Source of the DNA: Bactericera cockerelli
Taxonomy: Eukaryota; Arthropoda; Insecta; Hemiptera; Triozidae
Direction: 5' to 3'
NCBI GenBank assembly: GCA_024516035.1
Contig: CM044957.1
Location: forward strand, 47,839,001-47,903,000
DNA: 64,000 bases
Shown: in pieces, positions 1-9,268 of the stretch
Numbering within the stretch: the first letter of the stretch is position 1
How the letters are laid out: every line of letters starts with the position of its first letter
Notes under the pieces: model-generated
The model's database searches: none
The model's input: only the letters and a program-made list of their open reading frames with translations
What the model was told of the DNA's origin: nothing
Position numbers and translations under genes: made by a program

Positions 1-204
1 TCCAAAAACACCTAAGATTTTACCCCCAAAAGAAAAAGAAAAATTGAAGAAAAAAACTATTGTTTGCCATTAAAATAATTTGTAATATCCTGGAATGCGT
101 CATTTGAAAGTAATGCATGAAATTATCATAGGCAGATCCACGGGATAAATTAATAATAAGATCTTTAACCTGATACAACCTCTCTATTCTCTGACCACTG
201 GACT

Positions 205-560
205 AAGGGTGAAATTAATAGACATTTTGTAATTATCGGTTGAACTTAAGTCTTGAATTTTGCGTATTGTTTCAAATGCAGAAATATGGGAACTAACTTA
301 AACTTATTGATAGACCTATTGTTATACTTCTGTAGACTCAAGTCTTGAATTTTACTTCCGATAAATTTCTAACATTAGAAATCGGAAGTATTTACTTTGT
401 ATTACCTATATGGTATAGAAAGTATTGTTTTCATTCAATTTTTAGTATTGTTTTTAATGGGACAATGTAAGAACTGGCTTTAAATTATCAATAGACATTT
501 GGAAAATCTTCTCTAGATTTAAGTCTTAAATTTTGAGTATTTTTTTTTAAATGGGGAAAT
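205..560. repeat. Family K foldback/MITE fragments
   Basis: Several degenerate copies carry motifs such as GAAATTAATAGACA, AAGTCTTGAATTTTG and GTATTGTTT. The same motif set recurs at about 0.9, 11.5, 12.9, 18.9, 19.6, 41.9 and 47.6 kb. In the better copies, outward-facing GGGCGAAATTAATAGAC ends occur at both edges, as expected of a short non-autonomous DNA transposon. No ORF is visible. Boundaries are approximate. Confidence 0.5.
349..392. repeat. Palindromic hairpin (ACTTCCGAT...ATCGGAAGT type)
   Basis: The arms TACTTCCGAT and ATCGGAAGTA flank an inner palindrome TTTCTAACATTAGAAA. Near-identical hairpins occur at 31628, 37983, 56155 and 63523, so this is a dispersed unit rather than chance. 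By analogy with INE-1/Helentron ends it may be a terminal hairpin of a larger element; that is inference. Confidence 0.55.
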
Positions 561-594
561 GTAAAAACTAAGTAATAGTATTGCATTCGTCGAA

Positions 595-885
595 AAATAG
601 ACCTACCTACACAGTTTTCCACATTCTCGACGAATCATTCTTATCATATTTTTGATATCTTGAACTTTTTGGAACCCGGTCCAAATTTACCGGTATTTTG
701 AGGAGGGGGGGGGGGCGCCTCGACTAACTTTTTTATTGTTTATCCTAGATGGAGGTTGTGACCAATCAAATCCAATGATTTTGAGGTGCTGATCACGAAT
801 CTGACATTCATTTCTAGCTAACTCTGACCGTTGACTCACCATTGTCGGACTTCGACTTATTTCCGAGTGATAAGGAAAGTTGTGT
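595..885 (+). repeat. INE-like dispersed element fragment (family L)
   Basis: The segment containing CTTGAACTTTTTGG, an ACCGGTATTTTG motif, a poly-G run and TTGTTTATCCTAGATGGAGG is repeated in reverse orientation near 37010-37250, where it belongs to a longer element ending in a TACTTTCCTTAT hairpin. This copy has the CGACGAAT motif on one side and ends near GATAAGGAAAGT. Confidence 0.5.
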
Positions 886-889
886 GGTG

Positions 890-1075
890 TAAATCAATAG
901 GTATGGGGTTTTGTCTATTAATGTCGCCCAAATGTTTGTAGATTATTGTCTATTAATTTCGCCCTGAGTATATATTACGTAGCCAACTTGCAAGTTGATA
1001 GGTAGGGTGTTTTGTCTATTAATTTCGCCCCGAGTGTATATTATTTAGCCACCTTTCAATTTGATAGGTAGGGGT
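890..1075. repeat. Family K motif, tandem copies
   Basis: TTTTGTCTATTAAT(G/T)TCGCCC occurs at about 910 and 1010, with a further copy between them and a shared flank (GTATATATTA...TAGCCA) spaced about 85 bp apart. These are local duplications of the K terminus. Confidence 0.5.
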
Positions 1076-1554
1076 ACTAGAAACAAGAAGAGCTAGTCAT
1101 GTGTAACGGCAGCCTGCACGATATACTTCCTGAGTTACCAATACTTCTTCTCTCCCTGTCCCTTACTTTTAAGTGCCTTAACCCTTTCAGTCACGATTTC
1201 TGAAATAATTCCACAAAAAAATTAAAATTTCATAAATGTAGACTACTTCTTATTTTAGATTTTTTTATAAAAAAGTTTCATTTCTTTAAGTATTACCGTT
1301 TTTGAGTTACGGATCGTCCTTTATAGGGGACATTGTGATTTCAGGGGAGATATACGGAAGTCCCTTTTATGGGACGAACAATATAAGTACACTGAAAAAG
1401 TATTTTTTTCTTCTTCTAGAAACCCATGTTTGGTATAGTACCTGGATTTATTATTCTAATTACTATTTTTATAGAAAAAAATGAGAAGTTTGATGTTTTC
1501 AAAAATCTGTGAACAACTGATAACAAAATAGGAGTGTGGGGGGTTTGAAAATAT

Positions 1555-1740
1555 GGTTGGAAGATTTATTTATATATTTACACTTTTTTTTACAAAACAA
1601 TCAACAACAAAAAATAATATCAATAAAATTAAAAAAAGCTATGTACAAAAAATAGAGAACAATAATAATTTTTAGTTACAATTGTTTTGTAATCCGGGGC
1701 GAAGTTAATGCCTTAGGCATTCTCTGCCACTTAATCCCGG
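1555..1740 (-). repeat. LINE-like 3' end, family beta
   Basis: Read on the minus strand this starts at a GGCAGAGAATGCC motif, passes CGCCCCGGATTACAAAAC and runs into an A/T-rich 3' region. Copies occur at 4893-5075 (minus) and 4050-4185 (plus). All share the same 3' region and lack coding sequence, typical of 5'-truncated non-LTR retrotransposon copies. The parental LINE is not in the window. Confidence 0.5.
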
Positions 1741-1934
1741 GCAGATGTTGACAACACTGTGAATTGATTCCAAACTCTGTGTTGCTCATTTTGTACTCAC
1801 AATAGCTGTCAGGAGTATTTTAAAAATCGTACCATATATGGGACGCTATGACTGAAAGGGTTTTAACTTATACAGAGTGTCCACCTTTAACGTGTGCCAT
1901 CGAAAAACCCCTAGTTCACCCTTTTATAGGATTT

Positions 1935-2125
1935 ACTAGCTCAATGATAAAGGCGGCACTCTGTGAATCCAGAGATTCCAGAGGTCGCGGGTTCAAAACC
2001 CAGCCGGGACATGACAAGTTATCCTCCCATTTGGGATTTTTACTACATAATAAATACGTCTTGGGCTTACTGCTGGAATAATGGGACTTAATAGTCCTAA
2101 TCGGGCAGTATACTTAAATGAGGCG
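1935..2125 (+). repeat. SINE-T6 (tRNA-headed)
   Basis: The head has a B-box (GGGTTCAAAACCC) and a GCGGCACTCTGTGAATCCAG anticodon-region core. The body TCCTCCCATTTGGGATTTTTAC and GCTGGAATAATGGGACTTAA is shared with 41915-42125 and 60645-60857. This copy has lost the first acceptor-arm bases seen in the 41.9-kb copy. It is a retroposon, not a working tRNA gene. Confidence 0.75.
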
Positions 2126-2212
2126 ATTTAAATACCTGCTGGCGACTTTTGAGGGCCCAAAAACTGTTTTCACGTGTTGTTTTCCTATGGCAAACATTAA
2201 CGGTGGACACTC

Positions 2213-2325
2213 TGTGTGTTTCAAAGTGTTACAAATACGCCTTGACTTATACGTTTAAAAAATTCAAAGTGTTACAAATACGCCTTAACTTATACGTTTA
2301 AAAAATTCAAAGTGTTTCAAAGACT
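2213..2325. repeat. Short tandem duplication, about 43-bp unit
   Basis: The unit with TTACAAATACGCCTT and ACTTATACGTTTAAAAAA is present about 2.5 times in direct orientation. Confidence 0.8.
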
Positions 2326-2768
2326 CGGCCTGCCTTAATGATTATTTTGTATACTTAAATTTTTCCTTTTCATGTTATCTATTATTAGTTTAATTTTACG
2401 TCTCGTTATCTTGGTATTATTATTTGATTTTTTTTTAGCTTTTAATAAAAGTGTTCAGCAAAATTATTCATTGTGTTTTTTTTTGTGTTAGAAACAGTCA
2501 AACTTGGATTTTAGAGAATTCAAGGACTGGATTTTTTTTTCTCTCATGTAATAATAGCAATAATGAATGCCTGCAGCATGGGTGTATATTCATTCACAAG
2601 CCACACTCTATTTACCCACAGAAAACAAATAAAATCAATTTGACAAAACATAGGTTGCAAAATAATCATTTCTCTTACTAAGAGGTTATTATCCCTTAGA
2701 GAGGTAAATTTAACTTGAAAATTGTTCTCTTATATCCAGGTTCGACAGTATTTACCATCAAGAGAGTA

Positions 2769-2914
2769 AAGTTATCATAGTTGTGTTAATCACTTTCGTG
2801 ATGTCACAACTACTCAAACTCGCTCTACTAAATCTTTGCTGAAACCGAAACTTGAACCACCGATCTCCAGGTTACAAGTCCGCCGTCTTATCGATCAAGC
2901 TACTGAGGTGGGTT
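2769..2914 (-). repeat. SINE-T1 (tRNA-headed), with target-site duplication
   Basis: Read on the minus strand this gives a tRNA-like head with an A-box region (TAGCTTGATCGATAAG) and a B-box (GGTTCAAGTTTC), then a body ending in GTGATTAACACAA. It is flanked by a 14-bp direct repeat, CCATCAAGAGAGTA, at 2755-2768 and 2915-2928. This is a good target-site duplication and indicates retroposition. Other copies lie at 7.4, 9.1, 18.0, 24.1, 51.9 and 61.2 kb. Confidence 0.85.
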
Positions 2915-3100
2915 CCATCAAGAGAGTACTTTATATGACGAAGTCGTAGATAATGACTCGCTTAATACTCATATTCATTTTGTTAATGGGTATACTTCTG
3001 CTGTTATACATTCCACTCCAAGATATATTACTCTGTAGTGACCACCTGGTAAACATTGTGTGGTGAAAAATGAGATACCTTAATTGTAGCTCTAGTCATC

Positions 3101-3175
3101 GTGGCAGAGTGAGTTAGCGCGCTAGGCATTGCACGCACGGTGACCTGGGTTCGATCCCCAGCGGAGCAGGATATT
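3101..3175 (+). repeat. SINE-T3 tRNA-like head (5' part of a chimera)
   Basis: The head has an A-box (GAGTTAGCGCGCTAGGC) and a B-box (GGTTCGATCCCCAGC) followed by GGAGCAGGATAT. In full T3 copies (46.9, 33.5 kb) the body continues with a GCTCTGTACTTGGATGTTCGG segment. Here the sequence switches at about 3172 to the 5S-derived SINE. Confidence 0.75.
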
Positions 3176-3340
3176 GAAGGCACCGGTTCTCGTAAGATCA
3201 CAGAAGTCAAGCGACGTCCAGCGAGGTGAAGACTTCGTGATGCTAGCATTCCGGCTCAACCCAGGCTGGATGAGGCAATTGTGGGTAGCAGGTCCGTGAG
3301 TTTCCTGCAAATGGATCCTAATACCCCCGTTATAATATTT
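3176..3340 (+). repeat. 5S-derived SINE, short subfamily, joined to a T3 head
   Basis: CACCGGTTCTCG, AAGCGACGTCCAGCGAGG and AAGACTTCGTGATGC match the 5S-like head. The tail has TGGGTAGCAGGTCCGTGAGT and AATACCCCCGTT. The 5S segment GGATGGGTGACC is absent, which places the copy in the short subfamily. Confidence 0.75.
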
Positions 3341-3447
3341 TTTTTTATTATTATTAACGTTAAAACGCAATGTGTTTCACTGCAATTACATGAACTTAAT
3401 ACTTAACCTAGGTAGGATTAATATTTAGTTGTTGCTTAAAAATAAAT

Positions 3448-3485
3448 ATGACCATGCAGTTGAAAGCGACCTTAATTAAACCCAA
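3448..3485 (+). repeat. 5S-SINE tail fragment
   Basis: ATGACCATGCAGTTGAAAGC followed by GACCTTAA is the 3' end of the 5S-SINE without its head. Similar orphan tails lie near 9476 and 11395. Confidence 0.6.
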
Positions 3486-3962
3486 ATTAATATAAATTAA
3501 ATACACTAGCTTAACTGCCGACTTCTGCTCTAAACAGTCGAAACCGTATAGCTCTATTTCAAAATAATACATGCAATTCTTTAAAAAAATACACTGCCAA
3601 TAATTATAATGGACGTAGCACTTCCTCGTAACTCGTGGACTCTATTTACATAATGTACTTTTGGTACATGGAAATACCTATTCGGTATGTACCTACAAAT
3701 GTAAATACTTGAGATACATATTCCGACATGCACATTTAAAGGTTAATTAACATGGGTTATCTAACGAGACAAAAGGTGAGATCATTGAATTATTCGATAC
3801 TCCTGTTCTGATCTGGCAGCAGCCAGACCACCAAGGCACTCTTCCACACAAGCAAGAAACATGAGATCTGATTGCAAACCATTGACTTCCTTCTTGCGTC
3901 AACCTCAGCTCAATTTATGATGGTCTTCGCCTGCTTTTCTACAGCTCTGTTATAATAGCAAA

Positions 3963-4035
3963 ACTCTTTAGGTGAAGGTAACCACCACCAGGCGAGGAGA
4001 ATGCTCAAAGCATTTTCTACCACCTAAGCCTTGGA
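3963..4035 (-). repeat. SINE-T4 3' fragment
   Basis: GAAGGTAACCACCACCAGGCG, AATGCTCAAAGCATTTTCTA and CCACCTAAGCC match the minus strand of the T4 body. The tRNA-like head is missing. Confidence 0.65.
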
Positions 4036-4049
4036 GTCTTATTATTAAT

Positions 4050-4185
4050 TATGTCAAGTGGCAGAGAATACCCAAGGCAAACTTCGCCCCGGATTACAAG
4101 ACAACTGTAAATTTAAATATTTTTTTCTTTATTTTATTCTATTGTATTGTATTGTACTGTACTGTATTGTAATGTATATGGAAAT
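4050..4185 (+). repeat. LINE-like 3' end, family beta
   Basis: Matches the reverse complement of 1555-1740 and 4893-5075: AAGTGGCAGAGAAT, GCCCCGGATTACAAGACAAC, then an A/T-rich region with a TGTAT/TGTAC run. Confidence 0.55.
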
Positions 4186-4689
4186 GTTGCGAAACGCTTC
4201 GCAACGTTGCGAGACAAGGTGTTGCACCCGATGGGATCCCGGTGGCCTTGTATTTACAGGTGATGATTCGATCTGGAATGCTGTAAGTGACACACACGTC
4301 AAAACCCGGGCACTGGCGGTATTTTAACATCATTAGTAACGTATTTACATAGTTAATATATCTCATAATGTGGATCAGTCAGTTGAGACAAATTCCAAAG
4401 TCGAGCTTCATCGTAGAGAAGCAAGGAAAAGTTGACATCAGGATTGTGAAACGAATACTATTTCTTGAAGATGCAGTAATATCGAGTGTAATAATAATAA
4501 ATATACTTATATAAAGAGAAGATACAATCCAGTAAAGTACAAATTAATGTCTGGTATAGAAGAAACATATGAAAAAGCTGCAAAATTGAAATCCGAGCAA
4601 AAATTTTTATTCATAAACACTTAGATTATTAGAAATTTATAGGAAGTAATAAAAAATTACGGGAGAATAGGACAGACAGGGGCTTCTGA

Positions 4690-4850
4690 GGGATTCGAAT
4701 TACTATAAAATGTCAGTATCAGTACAAAATGAAAAGTGAGAAGTTGTACTAGATGTAGAATGTACATGAATATCAGAACATACCTGGACACCTGTTTCGA
4801 GCTTATTTGCTCTCATCAGCAGGTAATAGTTCTGAACACCCATGCCATCA
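4690..4850 (+). repeat. Dispersed repeat M
   Basis: AAAAGTGAGAAGTTGTACTA, CATGAATATCAGAACATACC and TTATTTGCTCTCATCAGCAG recur in the same order at 53095-53215. It is non-coding and of unknown class. Confidence 0.6.
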
Positions 4851-4892
4851 ACTAACCTCTCTATTTTAATCAGTATAAAATGAAAAGTGCGA

Positions 4893-5075
4893 ATGTTTAA
4901 CTTATTTATTTACACTTTATTTTTTTTATACAAAACAATCAACAATAAATTATTAACAGAAAAAAAATTAACAACATTTACTAAATAAAATATAGAAGAA
5001 AAGAAAATTTAAATTTACAGTTGTCTTGTAATCCGGGGCGAAGTTAATGCCTTAGGCAATCTCTGCCACTTAACA
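4893..5075 (-). repeat. LINE-like 3' end, family beta
   Basis: Second minus-strand copy of the family at 1555-1740, with AATTTACAGTTGTCTTGTAA, CGGGGCGAAGTTAATGCC and CAATCTCTGCCACTTA. It ends immediately before the Maverick remnant. Confidence 0.55.
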
Positions 5076-5129
5076 CTTAACTTAACCTAAAATCCAAATA
5101 TATATTATTTCATGATAATACAATAGATA

Positions 5130-5336
5130 AGTAGTAAGGTTACAAGCGTAGTTTTTTGAGGATTTTAAAGAAAAAAACTGAATTTGCTCAAGACACGATT
5201 TCCATAGAAGCGTAGTTTTTTGAGGATGCGAATTCTATAGAAGCGTAGTTTTTTGAAGAAAAAACGGAATTTGCTCAAGACACGATTTTTATAGAAGCGT
5301 AGTTTTTTGAGGATGTTTATACAAAACCGATTTTTT
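5130..5336 (+). repeat. Left terminal inverted repeat of the Maverick
   Basis: Pairs with 8312-8515 with few differences. It is internally modular: the core GAAGCGTAGTTTTTTGAGGA (or close variants) appears four times, separated by CAAGACACGATTT(C/T) and GAATTCTATA spacers, so the repeat itself contains tandem sub-repeats. Confidence 0.9.
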
Positions 5337-5681
5337 CTCTCTCGAAATAAAAAAAAAGAGAAAAGTAAAAGAGTTTGAAAAAAAAAAAGTGAAGTTGTTT
5401 TCATTTGGTTTTCAAGTAAAAAAAAAAAAAACTTTATTTACAGCTAAATATTTTCCTCGATGAAAAGGTGAAGTGGAATAGAATAGAATATACCATTTTT
5501 TTTTTTTTTTTTTTACTGCTGAGGTAAGACCTTTACTCCAGCAGATAACAATCAAATTAACTATGGGAATCTTCTCCATGAGAGTTTAGTATTATAATGA
5601 AATACCACACTGGTATAAATATTTATTTTCCTTTTTTGACTCTCTAGTTCTAACTGTATAGAAGTAACCTAATTTTTTTCT

Positions 5682-6152
5682 TCATTTAACTCTGTGCTTT
5701 TCTTTGAACTCTTCAGTAAGTTCTTGATATGCTAAAATATTTTCCCAATCTACTTTGTCCTTAAATTCTTCAATAAATGTCTCACTCAGTTTTTGATACG
5801 CAGAAAGAATTTTCCAATCTAAAAGGTAGTCAAGCTCTCGTATCATATATTCACTCAAATGTTGATAACGGGACACGACTTCCTTGTTTTTGTACAGCTT
5901 TGATAAATTGTTTCGTAAAAACTCATGACTCAGAATTTGATGTTGAAAGATAAGTGACCAATTGAGGTACTCAGAATATCTATACATAAATCCTTCTGAT
6001 AGTAGAAAATGTTTGGATATATTATTCCAGTTAACATTATGCAAAAGAAGATTTAAATTGTTGAATGTTTTGGGTTTCTGATTTTCTCCATTCTTTGATG
6101 AAGTTGAGTACTGGGATAAGATACTCCAATCTTCTTCACTGATCAACGACAT
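5682..6152 (-). CDS. Maverick-borne protein with 23-residue W-I-YQ-LSE-F repeats
   Basis: An intact 156-residue ORF on the minus strand, starting with ATG at 6152. I do not recognise a named gene. The protein is built from about six copies of a 23-residue repeat: a Trp, then Ile three to four residues on, then Y/H-Q, L-S-E and Phe/Met. Trp is at residues 9, 42, 65, 113 and 136, and a copy near residue 93 has Val instead. The best copies read WKILSAYQKLSETF and WENILAYQELTEEF. There is no signal peptide or membrane segment, and the composition is polar with many Glu and Lys. My recollection is that similar repeats occur in proteins of large DNA viruses and related elements; treat that as unverified. 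The ORF is divergent from the plus-strand ORF at 6328, with 175 bp between starts. The intact frame in a decayed element is notable. Confidence 0.6.
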   Translation of the reverse strand: MSLISEEDWSILSQYSTSSKNGENQKPKTFNNLNLLLHNVNWNNISKHFLLSEGFMYRYSEYLNWSLIFQHQILSHEFLRNNLSKLYKNKEVVSRYQHLSEYMIRELDYLLDWKILSAYQKLSETFIEEFKDKVDWENILAYQELTEEFKEKHRVK

Positions 6153-6327
6153 TTTGGCTTCTGTTTTAATATTTCTATCACCCTTTTATTTATAGTATTC
6201 CTCTTCTAGAGAGAATAAAGGAGAACAAAGGAAGTGAATCAAATGTTCATTCTTTGAAACTCAGTTTCTCTCTGCTATTCAAACAGTTCACTTCTCTTTG
6301 AACGTTCCTTTTTTTTCTTTCTAATTA
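6153..6327. promoter_or_regulatory. Possible shared promoter region of divergent Maverick ORFs
   Basis: This A/T-rich 175-bp spacer separates two divergently oriented ORFs. It includes TATTTATAGTATTCC about 30-40 bp upstream of the minus-strand start, a weak TATA-like candidate. Assignment rests on position only. Confidence 0.25.
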
Positions 6328-6759
6328 TTGAAAATAATTCTAATGTCCTCTTTAAATAATTCATCACCTGCGTGTAAAATAGAAGGTTGTGAGTGTTATA
6401 AACAAGAAATCCCTTTACACTTACTATATTGGTTGTCCCATCAGGGGATTGATCTCAAGCCTTTGTTTCAGAAACCTTATATACACCGGAAAAAACAATA
6501 TAAATCGATAAGTGAAGCCGTTCATCCTACAGTTCAAATTACAGCTTCTGAGCAATCTTTAGTTACTCCAACAAAAGAAGTCAAAAACTCACAAAACACT
6601 TTGCAATCTGCAACCCAAGATTTGAACTCCAATGTGAATGTAATGGATGAATTTTTATCCTGGAATGTTGTACCTAATGTAGAGACAATTAATAATAATT
6701 ACTGTGGCATTAGGCGGAATATGCCTTATAAAATTCCATCAACAAGGAAGAATGTATAA
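6328..6759 (+). CDS. Unknown Maverick ORF, 143 residues
   Basis: An open frame with ATG at 6328 and a second in-frame Met at residue 6. I do not recognise it. The N-terminal part has a small Cys cluster (CKIEGCEC, residues 16-23) and a short aromatic segment; the middle is Ser/Thr/Gln/Asn-rich; the end is basic. There is no membrane segment. It lies between the repeat ORF and the integrase fragment on the integrase strand. Mavericks carry several poorly conserved small ORFs, so it may be one of these or the joined remains of a larger gene. Confidence 0.4.
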   Translation: MKIILMSSLNNSSPACKIEGCECYKQEIPLHLLYWLSHQGIDLKPLFQKPYIHRKKQYKSISEAVHPTVQITASEQSLVTPTKEVKNSQNTLQSATQDLNSNVNVMDEFLSWNVVPNVETINNNYCGIRRNMPYKIPSTRKNV

Positions 6760-6824
6760 AAAGAGTTTCTAAATAAAAATGTATATTACCTCATCTAGAA
6801 AATTATTTTTTCTTCTTTTGTATT

Positions 6825-7094
6825 ATGAACACTGATTCTAAGAGAAGTTTAGTACTAGAACTACATCAATCAGCTAGGAAATTTTATCCTCGAAGGAAAA
6901 TAATTTTAAAGAGTATCTCAGACCTTTATCAAGTTGATCTTGTTGAAATGATTCCACATGCTAAAGAAAATGATGGTTATAAGTATATACTTACTTGTAT
7001 TAACTGCTTTTCAAAAATGGCATACTGCGTTCCATTGAAATCAAAAACTAGTACAGAAGTAGCTTATCAAATGGAACATTCAATCCAAATATAA
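6825..7094 (+). pseudogene. Truncated Maverick/Polinton integrase (rve-type)
   Basis: An 89-residue ORF matching the start of the catalytic core of Polinton integrases. It has an ARKFYPRRK basic segment (residues 17-25), then DLYQVDLVEM holding the first catalytic Asp (residue 38), then KENDGYKYILT (48-57) and FSKMAYCVPLKSKT (62-75). The frame stops at residue 89, before the second Asp and the Glu of the D,D-35-E triad. The zinc-binding N-terminal domain and the chromodomain-like C-terminus are also missing. It cannot be catalytically active. A normally conserved Asp just before FSK is Asn (INCFSK). Family assignment is firm; any residual role is not. Confidence 0.85.
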
Positions 7095-7398
7095 TAAGGT
7101 TTATAAATAAAGGGTTACTTGTTAAGAAAGAGGGTTAATTTTTTTTTTTTTTCTTCTTCTTCATTGTTTTAATTTTTTTTTTCCGCGAAAACTTCTTTAA
7201 CTTGTCAAAATTCGAGGAATAGCAACTGCATTCTGCAACATTAGCAATTCATAGAGCTTGCTCGCTATGATGGAATTTGATTACTCCTGTAATATTCATC
7301 TGATAAGAAGTATAGAGGGTTGACACAAACAGCAGTTGAGTGGTCTAGCACTCGTATGTAGTACATAGGTTAGTGTGGGGAATTGTGAGTTCCAATAC

Positions 7399-7530
7399 CG
7401 ACCTCAGTAGCTTTAGCTTCATTGATAAGGTGGTGAACTTGTAATCCGGAGGTCGATAGTTTAAATCCCATGTTAACTAATGGATCGAGTTTGAGTAAAA
7501 CTGTATCACTATTGTGATTAACACAAATTT
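7399..7530 (+). repeat. SINE-T1 inside the Maverick
   Basis: GACCTCAGTAGCTTTAGC, ATTGATAAGGTGGTGAACTT and the B-box-like GATAGTTTAAATCCC are followed by a body ending GTGATTAACACAAAT. It is more diverged than the 2.8-kb copy, suggesting the Maverick remnant is old. Confidence 0.7.
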
Positions 7531-7800
7531 AATAACTTCTTTTGTGAGTTTCAACCTTAAATCTTATGAAGCTAAGTAATGTTGAGTTGGATAATGTCAA
7601 GAGTAAAATTGCCAAAGGAATAATTTCATATCAGTAAATTAGTAACTAAGTAATGAAAAAAGAGTTTTTTTTCCACTCTGTATACCTATTAAATAGCATG
7701 ATGTAACTTAATATTAAAATGTCATCAGATTTTTCGTTTGATGGAAAAATAAATCGGTTAATTCTACGCAGTTGGAATTACACATCCACCGAGAAAACAA

Positions 7801-8270
7801 TGAAATCATGTATGTTGAATGTTAAATCTTCAATAAAACTAGAAATAAAATATAGTTAAGTAAGAGTTTAGAGCTTCTACTTCTAGACATCTAGTTCTCA
7901 GGTTCAATTCCCACCTGGGTAAATTTATGAAAAAACTCCTAAGTCCAACAAAACTTGAAGAAATATTAATGTGAAGCATTAAAATTCAACTCTCATTGAG
8001 GAGATATGAAATCATGAAAACCACTTGTGGGTACAAAAGAAAAAACTTACTATGAAATCATGTATGTTAAACGTTAAATTTCAATAAAACTAGAAATAAA
8101 ATATAGTTAAGCAAGAGGTTAGAGCTTCTCTACTTCTGGACATCTAGTTCTCAGGTTCAATTTCAACCTGGGTAAATCTATGAAAAACTCCTAAGTCCAT
8201 CGAAACTTGAAGAATTATAAATGTGCAGTATTAAAATTCATCTTTCATTGAGGAGATTTGAAATCTTTTT
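7801..8270 (+). repeat. Direct duplication of about 250 bp with a B-box-like motif
   Basis: Two copies start at about 7801 and 8053. Both contain TGAAATCATGTATGTT, AATAAAACTAGAAATAAAAT, CATCTAGTTCTCAGGTTCAA and a close version of CTCCTAAGTCCA. The segment GGTTCAATTCCCACCTGGG resembles a polymerase III B-box, so the unit may be a duplicated SINE-like sequence. No target duplication was found. Confidence 0.6.
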
Positions 8271-8311
8271 CGCAATTCCCCCTTTTTTTTTCGCTTTTTT
8301 TATGATACAAA

Positions 8312-8515
8312 AAAAAATCAGTTTTGTATAAACATCCTCAAAAAACTACGCTTCTATAAAAATCGTGTCTTGAACAAATTCCGTTTTTTCTTCAAAAAAC
8401 TACGCTTCTATAGAATTCGCATCCTCAAAAAACTACGCTTCTATGGAAATCGTGTCTTGAGCAAATTCAGTTTTTTTCTTTAAAATCCTCAAAAAACTAC
8501 GCTTGTAACCTTACT
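8312..8515 (-). repeat. Right terminal inverted repeat of the Maverick
   Basis: Reverse complement of 5130-5336, with the same modular GCGTAGTTTTTTGA core units. It is followed directly by the second TAGATA at 8516-8521. Confidence 0.9.
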
Positions 8516-8521
8516 TAGATA

Positions 8522-9050
8522 TTTTTCAATTCAATGTAAGGTATAAAATACTCGAATGTTATTTATTCAATTTAATTATTCCTTGCAAAGAAACAGAAAT
8601 AAAATTTGCTTTCTTCCCCATTCACAAAATTTCAAATTTTATGAGGCCATAAAAAAATAGAACCAAAAATGAGAGGAATTTATTCCAAAAATTTTCGTCA
8701 TGTGGATGGAGGACCAAATTCCATAAATTTCAGGGGACCAAGCTTCGGCCCTTATCTTCTGTCATCAGAGAAATAATTGAATGCCACATTTTATGATTAT
8801 TAAGCTCGTGCAGATATGACCAGATTACTGCTCTATCAAGATTTAAGATGAACTAGAAGGCATTTTATTACACGCTAGTGTTATGTTGTTTGCAGACATC
8901 GGGCCTCATAAAACTAATGCTCATCACACGCTCAAGATATATTAAACTACATTAAACGACTTCCCCCACGGGTCTGGGTAAGTATGAGATTGGACCGATA
9001 CCCGACGCTTGGGCAATACCTACCCACTGCAGGGTAGGTATCACAGTGGG
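8522..9050. other. Unassigned AT-rich spacer
   Basis: I see no ORF of note, no tRNA-like boxes and no match to other repeats in the window. Confidence 0.4.
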
Positions 9051-9054
9051 TAAA

Positions 9055-9146
9055 AAGTTATCATATTTGTTTTTTTTATAACAATTTTTATAGAAATATA
9101 AAAAATTGTATGTATTTAAAAAAAAAAACAAATATGATAACTTTTG
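9055..9146. repeat. Short inverted repeat
   Basis: AAAAGTTATCATATTTGTTT at the left pairs with AACAAATATGATAACTTTT at the right around an A/T-rich loop. It abuts SINE-T1. Confidence 0.7.
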
Positions 9147-9268
9147 GTAATCACTTTCGTGATGAACTATTCAAGCTCGCTTCACTAAATCTACGCTGAA
9201 ACCAGGACTTGAACCAGCGACCTCCAGATTACAAGTTCGCCGCCTTATCGATCAAGCTACTGAGGTCG
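9146..9268 (-). repeat. SINE-T1
   Basis: The minus strand reads GACCTCAGTAGCTTGATCGA, AAGGCGGCGAACTTGTAATC and GGTTCAAGTCCTGG (B-box), ending near GTGATTACC. The order is the same as at 2769-2914. Confidence 0.8.

Larger units (their letters stand above)
5130..8515. mobile_element. Internally deleted Maverick/Polinton
   Basis: A 3386-bp element bounded by inverted repeats that begin AGTAAGGTTACAAGCG. It is flanked by a 6-bp direct duplication, TAGATA, at 5124-5129 and 8516-8521. A 6-bp duplication and AGT-type ends are established features of Mavericks/Polintons, and the element contains a Polinton-type integrase fragment (6825-7094). Full Polintons are usually 15-20 kb with protein-primed DNA polymerase B, packaging ATPase, protease and capsid genes, none of which I see. 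It is therefore a non-autonomous deletion derivative. The left copy has an extra AGT at its tip. Confidence 0.88.
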
